This document shows positions 1 through 5,481 of a stretch of DNA of 5,481 bases, piece after piece. The DNA is taken from the NCBI GenBank assembly GCA_900539525.1, contig UQCM01000107.1, positions 1 to 5,481 on the forward strand. The letters run 5' to 3'. The stretch is from an uncultured Blautia sp. (GTDB taxonomy: Bacteria; Bacillota; Clostridia; Lachnospirales; Lachnospiraceae). Both the position numbers and the translations under genes were made by a program. How positions within the stretch are numbered: position 1 is the stretch's first letter; the number at the start of each line of letters is the position of its first letter. The notes beneath the pieces are model-generated. The model searched no databases, had not been told where the DNA came from, and worked only from the letters and a program-made list of their open reading frames with translations.

Positions 1-11
1 TTTTGCTCATG

Positions 12-27
12 TATGGCTCTCGCCATA
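12..27 (-). other. Small hairpin with a GNRA loop
   Basis: On the minus strand TATGGC and GCCATA form a perfect 6-bp stem around GAGA, a GNRA tetraloop. On the plus strand the loop would be TCTC, so the minus strand is the likelier RNA. It lies one base beyond the long hairpin at 29-86 and is probably part of the same structured element. An ATG at 8-10 follows without a clear ribosome binding site, and the window ends too soon to judge it. Confidence 0.4.
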
Positions 28-28
28 T

Positions 29-86
29 AGATTTATAAAATTTGCCTCCGGTGAGCAAGCTCCCCAGGGCAAATATTTATAAATCT
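29..86 (-). repeat. Long inverted repeat / structured RNA hairpin
   Basis: AGATTTATAAA (29-39) is complementary to 76-86, and ATTTGCC (40-46) is complementary to GGCAAAT (68-74). This gives an 18-bp stem interrupted only by one bulged base at 75. The loop contains a second helix, GG and GAG pairing with CTC and CC, capped on the minus strand by CTTG. GCUUGC is a stable RNA tetraloop, which favours a minus-strand transcript. It lies just downstream of the candidate promoter. It could be a structured 5' UTR, a small RNA or a dispersed palindromic repeat. No coding content is evident. Confidence 0.6.
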
Positions 87-122
87 GCATGACTCTGAAC
101 AGTTACGCATATTCATACGTTT

Positions 123-151
123 ACCATAACACAAAAACCGTTTTCTGGCAA
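123..151 (-). promoter_or_regulatory. Candidate promoter downstream of the Lgt-like gene
   Basis: On the minus strand, TTGCCA (146-151; five of six match to the -35 consensus) is followed by a 17-bp spacer and TATGGT (123-128), with TG one base before the -10 (TGT). It begins about 15 bp past the Lgt-like stop codon and points out of the window to the left. Transcription would begin near 116, and the first transcribed region folds into the hairpins at 29-86 and 12-27. The -10 is weak (four of six), compensated by the TG extension. Confidence 0.5.
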
Positions 152-165
152 TTTAGATATATATT

Positions 166-930
166 TTATCTCCTCTTATTTCTCTGTTTCGTTTTACGGG
201 AACGCTTCCCGGACGTTTGCCGTGGGTTTTCTTCTGAGATCTTCTTCATTAAGCCATACAGATACCAGCTTCCTATAACCGTTGACGCCATAGCAAACCA
301 TTGTCCATGGGACAGATACAACCAGTCCTTAGGTGTATCTCTGAAAAATTCCACAATAAAACGCATGGCTCCATACAACACTAAAATATACGGATAAAGA
401 AGTCCCCTGCCGCTGTAATGCCACTCAACCATCAGCAGTACTCCCAGGATCGTCAGATCGCCAATGCACTCAAGCATCTGCGTAGGGACTGTCATCGTAC
501 TGTATTCACCGACAGGAACCGTAATGCCTCCACAGCATCCGTTCAGATAACATCCTACCCGCAGGATCGACAGCATCGCCATCAAAGACGGCGAACAGTA
601 ATCCATAAAGGCTCCATAGGGTATCTTTCTCCATTTACAGACCAGATACATGACGACAGGCAGCAAAAATACAGATCCAAAAAACGAAACGCCATTCAGA
701 GTCACTCCATTGCTTAAAAACTGTTTCCAGTTTTCCACAGCATATAAGAGCTTGGCACCTGCCAGACTGAACAGTGCGAGCAGCATCGTATACAAAACTG
801 CTCTTCCAACAGAAAACATGATTTTCTTTCTTCTTAATACGTTGATCAAAATCATGGTCAGCAGCCCGATCACGAACATCGTCCAATAGCTTGGCAACGA
901 ATAGCCGAGCACATGAAATGTGGAATACAT
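166..930 (-). CDS. Lgt-family (prolipoprotein diacylglyceryl transferase-like) membrane protein
   Basis: This 254-residue polytopic membrane protein has about seven hydrophobic segments (roughly 15-32, 42-65, 81-100, 108-131, 155-170, 179-196, 209-227) and a Lys/Arg-rich cytoplasmic-type tail (232-254). Lgt transfers diacylglycerol from phosphatidylglycerol to lipobox cysteines. Family landmarks are LRVGCYLNGCCGG (123-135) in place of the Lgt signature GRIGNFINGE, VPTQMLE (148-154) matching the RPTQLYE region, GAMRFIVEFFR (187-197) and SHGQ (207-210). By eye, Y15, R124, R190 and E194 match E. coli Y26, R143, R239 and E243. However, the H103 position is F84 and the N146 position is C127. It is therefore probably a divergent paralogue, and canonical activity is uncertain. 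I chose 930 because the ribosome binding site (941-950) overlaps the alternative ATG at 942, which would give 258 residues. It lies downstream of rplL. Confidence 0.85.
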   Translation of the reverse strand: MYSTFHVLGYSLPSYWTMFVIGLLTMILINVLRRKKIMFSVGRAVLYTMLLALFSLAGAKLLYAVENWKQFLSNGVTLNGVSFFGSVFLLPVVMYLVCKWRKIPYGAFMDYCSPSLMAMLSILRVGCYLNGCCGGITVPVGEYSTMTVPTQMLECIGDLTILGVLLMVEWHYSGRGLLYPYILVLYGAMRFIVEFFRDTPKDWLYLSHGQWFAMASTVIGSWYLYGLMKKISEENPRQTSGKRSRKTKQRNKRR

Positions 931-940
931 AACTCTGTTC

Positions 941-950
941 ATCACCTCCT
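941..950 (-). promoter_or_regulatory. Strong Shine-Dalgarno site of the Lgt-like gene
   Basis: The minus strand reads AGGAGGTGAT here, a ten-base match to the 16S anti-Shine-Dalgarno sequence. It decides the start of the Lgt-like gene. From AGGAGG, the ATG at 942 is only 2 nt away and overlaps the site, while the ATG at 930 is 14 nt away. That is long but workable, so 930 is preferred. Frames extending further upstream to 987 would start inside the terminator hairpin and are unlikely. Confidence 0.7.
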
Positions 951-960
951 GATAATACGC

Positions 961-997
961 AAAATCCCCACAAACGCATCTCTGCAATCTGTGGGGA
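961..997 (-). terminator. Probable intrinsic terminator of rplJL
   Basis: On the minus strand, TCCCCACA (990-997) pairs perfectly with TGTGGGGA (965-972) and is followed by TTTT (961-964). The 17-nt loop contains a small inner stem GCA/TGC closed by GAGA, a GNRA tetraloop. It begins 22 nt after the rplL stop, where a terminator is expected. The U-run is short and breaks into GCG, so termination may be partial and allow read-through into the Lgt-like gene, whose start is about 30 nt beyond. Confidence 0.6.
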
Positions 998-1019
998 CAT
1001 ATATTCTTCTGGGATAAAA

Positions 1020-1391
1020 CTATTTAAGAGTAACCTTAGCTCCCTCAGCTTCCAGTTTTGTCTTCAGCTCTTCAGCCTCTGCCTTGGAAGCAGCCTCTTT
1101 GATTACCTTCGGAGCGCCGTCTACAACAGCCTTAGCTTCTTTCAGACCCAGACCTGTAGCTTCACGAACAACTTTGATGATCTTAACCTTGTTCGGGCCT
1201 ACTTCTGTCAGCTCTACATCAAACTCATCTTTCTCTTCTGCTGCCTCTGCAGGACCAGCTGCTGCCACAACAACACCTGCTGCTGCGGATACACCAAACT
1301 CTTCTTCACATGCTTTTACTAATTCGTTTAACTCTAATACAGATAACTCTTTGATAGCTTCGATAAACTCAGCGGTTGTTAATTTTGCCAT
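1020..1391 (-). CDS. rplL: 50S ribosomal protein L7/L12
   Basis: L7/L12 is the multicopy stalk protein that contacts EF-Tu, EF-G, IF2 and release factors and stimulates their GTP hydrolysis. The 123-residue product shows the standard layout. An N-terminal dimerisation domain (about 1-33, MAKLTTAEFIEAIKELSVLE) binds L10. An Ala/Gly/Pro-rich flexible hinge follows (about 34-53). The globular C-terminal domain (about 54-123) contains the conserved KVKIIKVVREATGLGLKEAK (68-87) that forms the factor-binding surface. The start at 1391 is preferred over an in-frame ATG at 1412 because GGAGG at 1400-1404 sits 8 nt before it and MAKLT is the family N-terminus. It is co-transcribed with rplJ (37-nt gap). 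A probable terminator lies shortly after the stop. Confidence 0.98.
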   Translation of the reverse strand: MAKLTTAEFIEAIKELSVLELNELVKACEEEFGVSAAAGVVVAAAGPAEAAEEKDEFDVELTEVGPNKVKIIKVVREATGLGLKEAKAVVDGAPKVIKEAASKAEAEELKTKLEAEGAKVTLK

Positions 1392-1428
1392 TTTATTTTC
1401 CTCCATTTTCATTTTTTAAATTTTCTGA

Positions 1429-1917
1429 TTACGCCTCTTTTGCTTCAGCGATCTGACTAATAACACGAGCAAAGTTTGCAATCGGTGACTGGATGCTTCC
1501 AAGCAGTTTTCCAAGAAGTTCTTCTCTGGATGGAATGTTTGCCAGTGCCTGAATGCCTGCCTGATCGTAATAGGAATCCTCAACGACACCTGCAACTAAC
1601 TTCAGTGCAGGAGCTGTCTTTGCATGCTTTGCCAGGATTCTTGCAGGAGCTGTCGCATCTGTCTTGGAGATCGCGATCGCGTTCGGACCTTCCAGATGCT
1701 TGCAGAGCTCTTCACACGGAGTATCCTTGAATGCAAAGTTCATCATCGTATTCTTGTAAACCTTGTAAACAACTCCGGCTTCTCTCATTTCTTTACGAAG
1801 CGCAGTATCCTGCTCTACAGTGATTCCGCTGTAGGTAACCAATACAACTGACTGTGCGTCTTTGATGTTCTCACCGATCTCTGCTACGATTGGCTGTTTC
1901 AGTTCTACTTTTGCCAT
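1429..1917 (-). CDS. rplJ: 50S ribosomal protein L10
   Basis: L10 anchors dimers of L7/L12 to 23S rRNA at the base of the ribosomal stalk, which recruits translational GTPases. The product is 162 residues, the usual bacterial size. Recognisable segments are the N-terminal MAKVELKQPIVAEI, the RNA-binding region with YKVYKNTMMNFAF (about 51-63) and the C-terminal helix LGKLLGSIQSPIANFARVI (about 135-153), which carries the L7/L12 dimer sites. I chose the start at 1917 because MAKVELK is the family N-terminus and a strong AAAGGAGG (1928-1935) lies 10 nt before it. A longer open frame to 1986 would run through the attenuator and is not L10-like. rplL follows after 37 nt. Expression is probably controlled by the upstream promoter, L10 leader and terminator. 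Confidence 0.97.
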   Translation of the reverse strand: MAKVELKQPIVAEIGENIKDAQSVVLVTYSGITVEQDTALRKEMREAGVVYKVYKNTMMNFAFKDTPCEELCKHLEGPNAIAISKTDATAPARILAKHAKTAPALKLVAGVVEDSYYDQAGIQALANIPSREELLGKLLGSIQSPIANFARVISQIAEAKEA

Positions 1918-1952
1918 GAATGGTGCACCTCCTTTATAGTATGTGTACCGCC

Positions 1953-1980
1953 AAAAAAACCTCCCTGCATGACAGGGAGG
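1953..1980 (-). terminator. Attenuator terminator between the L10 leader and rplJ
   Basis: On the minus strand CCTCCCTG (1973-1980) pairs perfectly with CAGGGAGG (1960-1967) around the loop TCATG, followed by seven Ts (1953-1959). This is a textbook intrinsic terminator. It sits upstream of the rplJ ribosome binding site, between a promoter and the gene, so it must act as an attenuator and not as an end-of-operon signal. It would also stop any transcripts reading in from carB. Confidence 0.9.
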
Positions 1981-2009
1981 TCTCATAAATCATTCTCACG
2001 AATTCATTA

Positions 2010-2070
2010 CTCCTCGGTAGGCGTTCTCACCTTATGCCTTACGGCACCTACTGTCTTCGGCAGTTTCCTT
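2010..2070 (-). promoter_or_regulatory. Ribosomal protein L10 leader (autoregulatory mRNA structure)
   Basis: The 5' untranslated RNA of rplJ matches the known L10 leader pattern by eye. GTAGGTG (2045-2051) pairs with CGCCTAC (2017-2023). Inside that helix, TGCC/GGCA (2043-2046 with 2035-2038) is capped by GTAA, a GNRA loop. An upstream CTG/CAG stem precedes it and the conserved GAGGAG (2010-2015) follows. In known examples, L10 bound to L7/L12 binds this RNA and represses rplJL. Here the terminator at 1953-1980 is the likely output: ligand binding should favour termination before rplJ. The GGAG in GAGGAG could pair with the 5' arm of that terminator as an antiterminator, but this is inference. 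Confidence 0.85.
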
Positions 2071-2074
2071 GAAG

Positions 2075-2104
2075 ACTATAACACAGGATAACGCCGAAAG
2101 TCAA
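2075..2104 (-). promoter_or_regulatory. Promoter of the rplJL operon
   Basis: On the minus strand the -35 element is TTGACT (2099-2104) and the -10 element is TATAGT (2075-2080), with an 18-bp spacer. A TG one base before the -10 (TGT at 2081-2083) makes it an extended -10. The -35 begins about 20 bp after the carB stop, so rplJL can be transcribed independently of carB. Transcription would start near 2068-2070, just before the L10 leader fold. The elements are close to the sigma-A consensus. Confidence 0.8.
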
Positions 2105-2124
2105 GGAGTTTTTTATATTTTTTC

Positions 2125-5100
2125 CTACCGGATACTTGCGTGGTACTCCTGAAGAGATTTCACCGGCTGGCCCTCTCCCTTCTTCATGGAGCGGATGCCT
2201 GCTGCAGTAGCCTTCGCTGCTGCCATCGTGGTCATATACGGAATCTTGTTCTTGATCGCAGCCTTGCGGATGTAGCTGTCATCCACAGCGCCTTTTTTGT
2301 CATTCGGTGTATTTACGATCAGATCAATCTTCCGGTTTGCGATAGCATCCAGGATGTTGGGGCGTCCTTCGTTGATCTTGGAGATCTTTTCCGCCTCCAT
2401 GCCTGCCTCACGGATCAGATCACACGTCCTGCCTGTGGCCATAATCTTAAATCCGTCCTCATACAGTGCCCGTGCCACCTCTTCCAGTTCAGCCTTATCT
2501 CTGTCATTGACACTGATCAGCACGGTACCTCCCATCGGAAGCTTCGTCTGTGTTGCCTCCTGAGCCTTGAAGAAAGCTTTTCCATAGCTGCTGGAAAGTC
2601 CCAGAACCTCGCCTGTGGAACGCATCTCCGGTCCCAGCAGAGGGTCCACCTCCTGGAACATGTTGAACGGGAATACTGCTTCCTTCACACCATAGTACGG
2701 AATCTCTCTGTCGTGAAGCTCCGGCACCGGTGAAGCTTTTCCTGTCAGCGGCGCCGTCATGATCTCTGTAGCCAGCTTCACCATATTGATGCTGCATACC
2801 TTGGATACCAGCGGTACCGTACGGGAAGCTCTCGGGTTCGCCTCCAGCACGTAAACCACACCGTCCTCAATGGCATACTGCATATTCATCAGACCGACCA
2901 CATGCATCTCCTTTGCAATCTTTCTGGTATAGTCTTTGATCGTCTCGATCTGTTCCTCTGTCAGGTGCTTTGACGGCAGAATGCATGCAGAGTCACCGGA
3001 ATGAACACCGGCCAGCTCGATGTGCTCCATTACAGCGGGAACAAATACATGTTCCCCGTCACTGATGGCATCTGCCTCACACTCGGTCGCATGATGCAGA
3101 AAACGGTCGATCAGAATCGGACGGTCCGGTGTCACGCCGACAGCTGCCTTCATATAAAATGTGAGCGCCTCATCATCATGCACGACCTCCATGCCACGGC
3201 CGCCCAGTACATAGGAAGGACGTACCATGACCGGATATCCGATCTGGTTTGCAATCTCCAGTGCTTCTTCTACATTAACTGCCATGCCAGCCTCCGGCAT
3301 CGGAATATTCAGCTTATCCATCATGGCGCGGAACAGGTCTCTGTCCTCTGCCATATCGATGGTCTCCGGTGTGGTTCCGAGGATATTCACGCCATTTTTC
3401 TTCAGGTCAGCCGCCAGGTTCAGCGGAGTCTGTCCTCCGAACTGGGCAATGACTCCCACGGGCTTCTCCTTCTCATGAATACTCAGCACATCTTCCAGTG
3501 TAAGCGGCTCAAAATACAGCTTATCCGAAGTATCATAGTCAGTAGAAACCGTCTCCGGATTGCAGTTTACAATAATCGTTTCAAATCCCAGCTTCTTCAG
3601 GGCAAGTGATGCATGCACGCAGCAGTAATCAAACTCGATACCCTGTCCGATCCTGTTCGGGCCGCCGCCCAGGATCATGATCTTCGGCCTGTCCGTATTT
3701 ACCGGACTCTCATCTGCCATGTGGTAGCTGGAATAGTAGTAGGCAGCGTCCTTTGTTCCGCTGACATGCACACCTTCCCATGCCTCTGTGATCCCGCCGG
3801 CCAGTCTTGCAGAGCGGAGCTCCTCTTCCGGGACCTCCAGGATCTGGCTTAAATATTTATCAGAAAATCCATCCAGCTTCGCCTGCTTCAGCACCTCCAC
3901 AGACGGAACCTGTCCTTTTCCTTTCAGAAGCGCTTCCTCTTCCTCTACCAGCTCCTTCATCTGTTCGATAAAATAATGCTTGATCTTCGTCAGCTGATAC
4001 AGTTCCTCCACTGTGGCACCCTTGCGCAGCGCCTCATACATGATGAACTGTCTCTCACTGGTAGGCACCGCCAGCATTTTCAGCAGCTGCTTTTTCGTCT
4101 TTGTGGCAAAATCCTTCGCCCATCCCAGTCCGTATCTGCCGTTTTCCAGGCTTCGAATGGCTTTCTGGAAAGCTTCCTTGTAGGTCTTTCCGATGCTCAT
4201 AACCTCGCCCACAGCGCGCATCTGTGTTCCGAGCTTGTCCTCGGCTCCTTTAAACTTCTCAAATGCCCAGCGCGCAAACTTGATCACTATGTAATCTCCA
4301 TCCGGCACATATTTATCCAGTGTGCCGTATTTTCCGCATGGAATCTCATCCAGCGTCAGGCCGCAGGCCAGCATGGCAGATACCAGTGCGATCGGGAAGC
4401 CCGTCGCCTTGGAAGCCAGAGCGGAGGAACGGGAGGTTCTCGGATTGATCTCAATAACAATGATTCGGTCACTCACCGGATCATGGGCAAACTGTACGTT
4501 CGTGCCTCCGATCACTTCGATCGCCTCTACGATCTTATAAGCCTGCTCCTGCAGTCTGTCCTGTACCTCCTGTGAGATCGTCAGCATTGGTGCGGAGCAG
4601 AAGGAATCTCCTGTATGTACACCCAGAGGGTCAATATTTTCAATGAAGCAGACAGTGATCATGTTGTTTTTCGCATCGCGGACAACCTCCAGCTCCAGTT
4701 CTTCCCAGCCAAGAACTGACTCTTCTACCAGAACCTGTCCCACCAGGCTGGCCTGAAGGCCTCTTGCACATACGGTCTTTAACTCATCGACATTGTAGAC
4801 AAGACCGCCGCCTGCCCCGCCCATGGTGTAGGCCGGACGGAGAACCACCGGATATCCAAGCCGGTCAGCGATTTCCAGTGCCTCCTCTACGGTGTAAGCC
4901 ACCTCACTTCTCGCCATCTCGATTCCCAGACTGTTCATAGTATTCTTAAATTCAATGCGGTCCTCGCCGCGCTCAATGGCATCCACCTGAACACCGATGA
5001 CCTTGACACCATACTGTTCCAGCACACCCGCCTTTGCAAGCTCGGAGCAGAGGTTCAGACCGGACTGACCGCCCAGATTCGGCAGGAGAGCATCCGGCCG

Positions 5101-5340
5101 TTCCTTTTCAATGATCTGCGTCAGGCGCTCCACATTCAGCGGCTCAATATAAGTAACATCCGCTGTCTCGGGATCTGTCATAATCGTTGCAGGATTTGAA
5201 TTCACCAGCACGATCTCATATCCCAGATTTCTCAGCGCTTTACATGCCTGCGTTCCGGAATAATCAAACTCACATGCCTGCCCGATGATGATCGGACCGG
5301 AACCAATGATCAGTATCTTATGAATATCATTTCTCTTCAT
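2125..5340 (-). CDS. carB: Carbamoyl-phosphate synthase large subunit
   Basis: This cytoplasmic enzyme makes carbamoyl phosphate from bicarbonate, ammonia (delivered by the CarA glutaminase subunit) and two ATP, feeding pyrimidine and arginine synthesis. The 1071-residue length matches full-length bacterial CarB. The two homologous halves are clear. The carboxyphosphate half (about 1-400) has GSGPIIIGQACEFDYSG near residue 13, an ATP-grasp glycine loop TMGGAGGG (172-179) and metal-binding EINPRTSR (297-304). The carbamoyl-phosphate half (about 550-935) has GGGPNRIGQGIEFDY (558-572), LGGRGMEVV (712-720) and EANPRASR (833-840). An oligomerisation domain lies between them. The MGS-like allosteric domain (about 936-1071) keeps ATGRT (968-972), EGRPNI (991-996) and NTPNDKKG (1010-1017), so nucleotide effector control is likely. 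The start is supported by GAGGA at 5349-5353, 8 nt upstream. No carA end is visible in the 141 bp upstream. No terminator separates carB from the rplJ promoter. Confidence 0.98.
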   Translation of the reverse strand: MKRNDIHKILIIGSGPIIIGQACEFDYSGTQACKALRNLGYEIVLVNSNPATIMTDPETADVTYIEPLNVERLTQIIEKERPDALLPNLGGQSGLNLCSELAKAGVLEQYGVKVIGVQVDAIERGEDRIEFKNTMNSLGIEMARSEVAYTVEEALEIADRLGYPVVLRPAYTMGGAGGGLVYNVDELKTVCARGLQASLVGQVLVEESVLGWEELELEVVRDAKNNMITVCFIENIDPLGVHTGDSFCSAPMLTISQEVQDRLQEQAYKIVEAIEVIGGTNVQFAHDPVSDRIIVIEINPRTSRSSALASKATGFPIALVSAMLACGLTLDEIPCGKYGTLDKYVPDGDYIVIKFARWAFEKFKGAEDKLGTQMRAVGEVMSIGKTYKEAFQKAIRSLENGRYGLGWAKDFATKTKKQLLKMLAVPTSERQFIMYEALRKGATVEELYQLTKIKHYFIEQMKELVEEEEALLKGKGQVPSVEVLKQAKLDGFSDKYLSQILEVPEEELRSARLAGGITEAWEGVHVSGTKDAAYYYSSYHMADESPVNTDRPKIMILGGGPNRIGQGIEFDYCCVHASLALKKLGFETIIVNCNPETVSTDYDTSDKLYFEPLTLEDVLSIHEKEKPVGVIAQFGGQTPLNLAADLKKNGVNILGTTPETIDMAEDRDLFRAMMDKLNIPMPEAGMAVNVEEALEIANQIGYPVMVRPSYVLGGRGMEVVHDDEALTFYMKAAVGVTPDRPILIDRFLHHATECEADAISDGEHVFVPAVMEHIELAGVHSGDSACILPSKHLTEEQIETIKDYTRKIAKEMHVVGLMNMQYAIEDGVVYVLEANPRASRTVPLVSKVCSINMVKLATEIMTAPLTGKASPVPELHDREIPYYGVKEAVFPFNMFQEVDPLLGPEMRSTGEVLGLSSSYGKAFFKAQEATQTKLPMGGTVLISVNDRDKAELEEVARALYEDGFKIMATGRTCDLIREAGMEAEKISKINEGRPNILDAIANRKIDLIVNTPNDKKGAVDDSYIRKAAIKNKIPYMTTMAAAKATAAGIRSMKKGEGQPVKSLQEYHASIR

Positions 5341-5377
5341 TTATTTTTTCCTCACATTCCTTAGATAGATTGGTGTC

Positions 5378-5399
5378 GGGGTCAAAAGTATTTGACCCC
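5378..5399. repeat. Perfect 9-bp inverted repeat upstream of carB
   Basis: GGGGTCAAA (5378-5386) and TTTGACCCC (5391-5399) are perfect inverted copies separated by 4 bp. Neither strand has a T-run after the stem, so it does not look like an intrinsic terminator. It lies about 40 bp 5' of the carB start, between the carB ribosome binding site and a second hairpin. It resembles one module of a dispersed intergenic repeat. An operator for a DNA-binding dimer is an alternative the sequence cannot exclude. Confidence 0.6.
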
Positions 5400-5407
5400 A
5401 TGATGCC

Positions 5408-5446
5408 TTCGGATTTTTCCGCGCTTCCGCGCTCCCAAAATCCGAA
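5408..5446. repeat. 10-bp inverted repeat with nested GCGC hairpin
   Basis: TTCGGATTTT (5408-5417) and AAAATCCGAA (5437-5446) are perfect inverted copies. Inside, GCGC (5421-5424) pairs with GCGC (5429-5432), and on the minus strand the loop is GGAA, a GNRA tetraloop. The inner segment is also a near-tandem pair of CCGCGCT units. Together with the 5378-5399 palindrome it makes a two-hairpin block filling most of the space before carB. The flank to 5481 contains two TTCGAA palindromes (5452-5457, 5473-5478). Confidence 0.6.
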
Positions 5447-5481
5447 AAACATTCGAAATCCGCTCATTTTTCTTCGAAAAA

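Noticed and set aside
66..73. AGGGCAAA on the plus strand, resembling the start of a cyclic-di-GMP riboswitch core.
   Set aside because: The rest of the expected aptamer, including the downstream conserved helices, is absent, and these bases are explained by the 29-86 palindrome.
89..397. Plus-strand frame of 102 codons spanning the left intergenic region and the end of the Lgt-like gene.
   Set aside because: It runs antisense to the Lgt-like gene for much of its length, has no ribosome binding site that I can see and resembles no known family.
166..987. Longer Lgt-like frame starting at 987 with extra N-terminal residues.
   Set aside because: Its start falls within the rplL terminator hairpin and it reads through the strong AGGAGGTGAT site that serves a later ATG.
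635..1000. A 121-codon minus-strand frame overlapping the Lgt-like gene.
   Set aside because: It is an out-of-frame shadow with no family resemblance, and it overlaps a clear membrane protein gene.
1429..1986. Longer rplJ reading frame starting at 1986 with a 23-residue extension.
   Set aside because: The extension is translated from the terminator hairpin and Shine-Dalgarno region, has no ribosome binding site of its own and is unlike L10. The start at 1917 has a strong AAAGGAGG.
3976..4575. Plus-strand frame of about 199 codons opposite carB, with others at 2140-2733 and 3001-3609.
   Set aside because: These are antisense shadows of the conserved carB frame, with no recognisable domains and no ribosome binding sites that I would trust.
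5341..5481. Possible pyrimidine-responsive attenuator (PyrR type) before carB.
   Set aside because: The hairpins are not followed by a T-run, and I could not recognise a PyrR binding loop. The region looks more like a palindromic repeat.

Overview
All confident genes lie on the minus strand, reading from right to left: carB (large subunit of carbamoyl-phosphate synthase), rplJ (ribosomal protein L10), rplL (ribosomal protein L7/L12), then an integral-membrane protein of the prolipoprotein diacylglyceryl transferase (Lgt) family. The purine-rich Shine-Dalgarno sites, a Firmicutes-type L10 leader with an intrinsic terminator, mid-range base composition and the protein sequences suggest a Clostridia genome. 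Lachnospiraceae is my best guess, from general impression and not from a search.

Region by region on the forward scale: bases 1-165 hold no convincing gene, but carry a good minus-strand promoter (123-151) followed by two hairpins (29-86 and 12-27), the start of a structured transcript or intergenic repeat that runs off the window. Bases 166-930 are the Lgt-like gene. Bases 931-1019 contain its strong ribosome binding site and a hairpin that probably terminates the ribosomal operon. Bases 1020-1391 (rplL) and 1429-1917 (rplJ) form a tight pair. Bases 1918-2124 hold a strong promoter, the L10 leader and an attenuator. Bases 2125-5340 are full-length carB. Bases 5341-5481 hold the carB ribosome binding site and two perfect inverted repeats that look like a dispersed palindromic element.

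Functionally, the window places pyrimidine/arginine precursor synthesis (carB) next to the ribosomal stalk operon (rplJL). The two appear separately controlled: rplJL has its own promoter about 20 bp beyond the carB stop and an autoregulatory leader that the L10-L7/L12 complex is expected to bind. No rplK-rplA precedes rplJ, no rpoB directly follows rplL, and no carA end is visible in the 141 bp before carB, so the local order is not the textbook one.

No wholly new system is evident. The points most worth a second look are the Lgt paralogue that lacks canonical catalytic residues and has a cysteine cluster instead, the promoter-plus-hairpins at the left edge, and the palindromic element 5' of carB.
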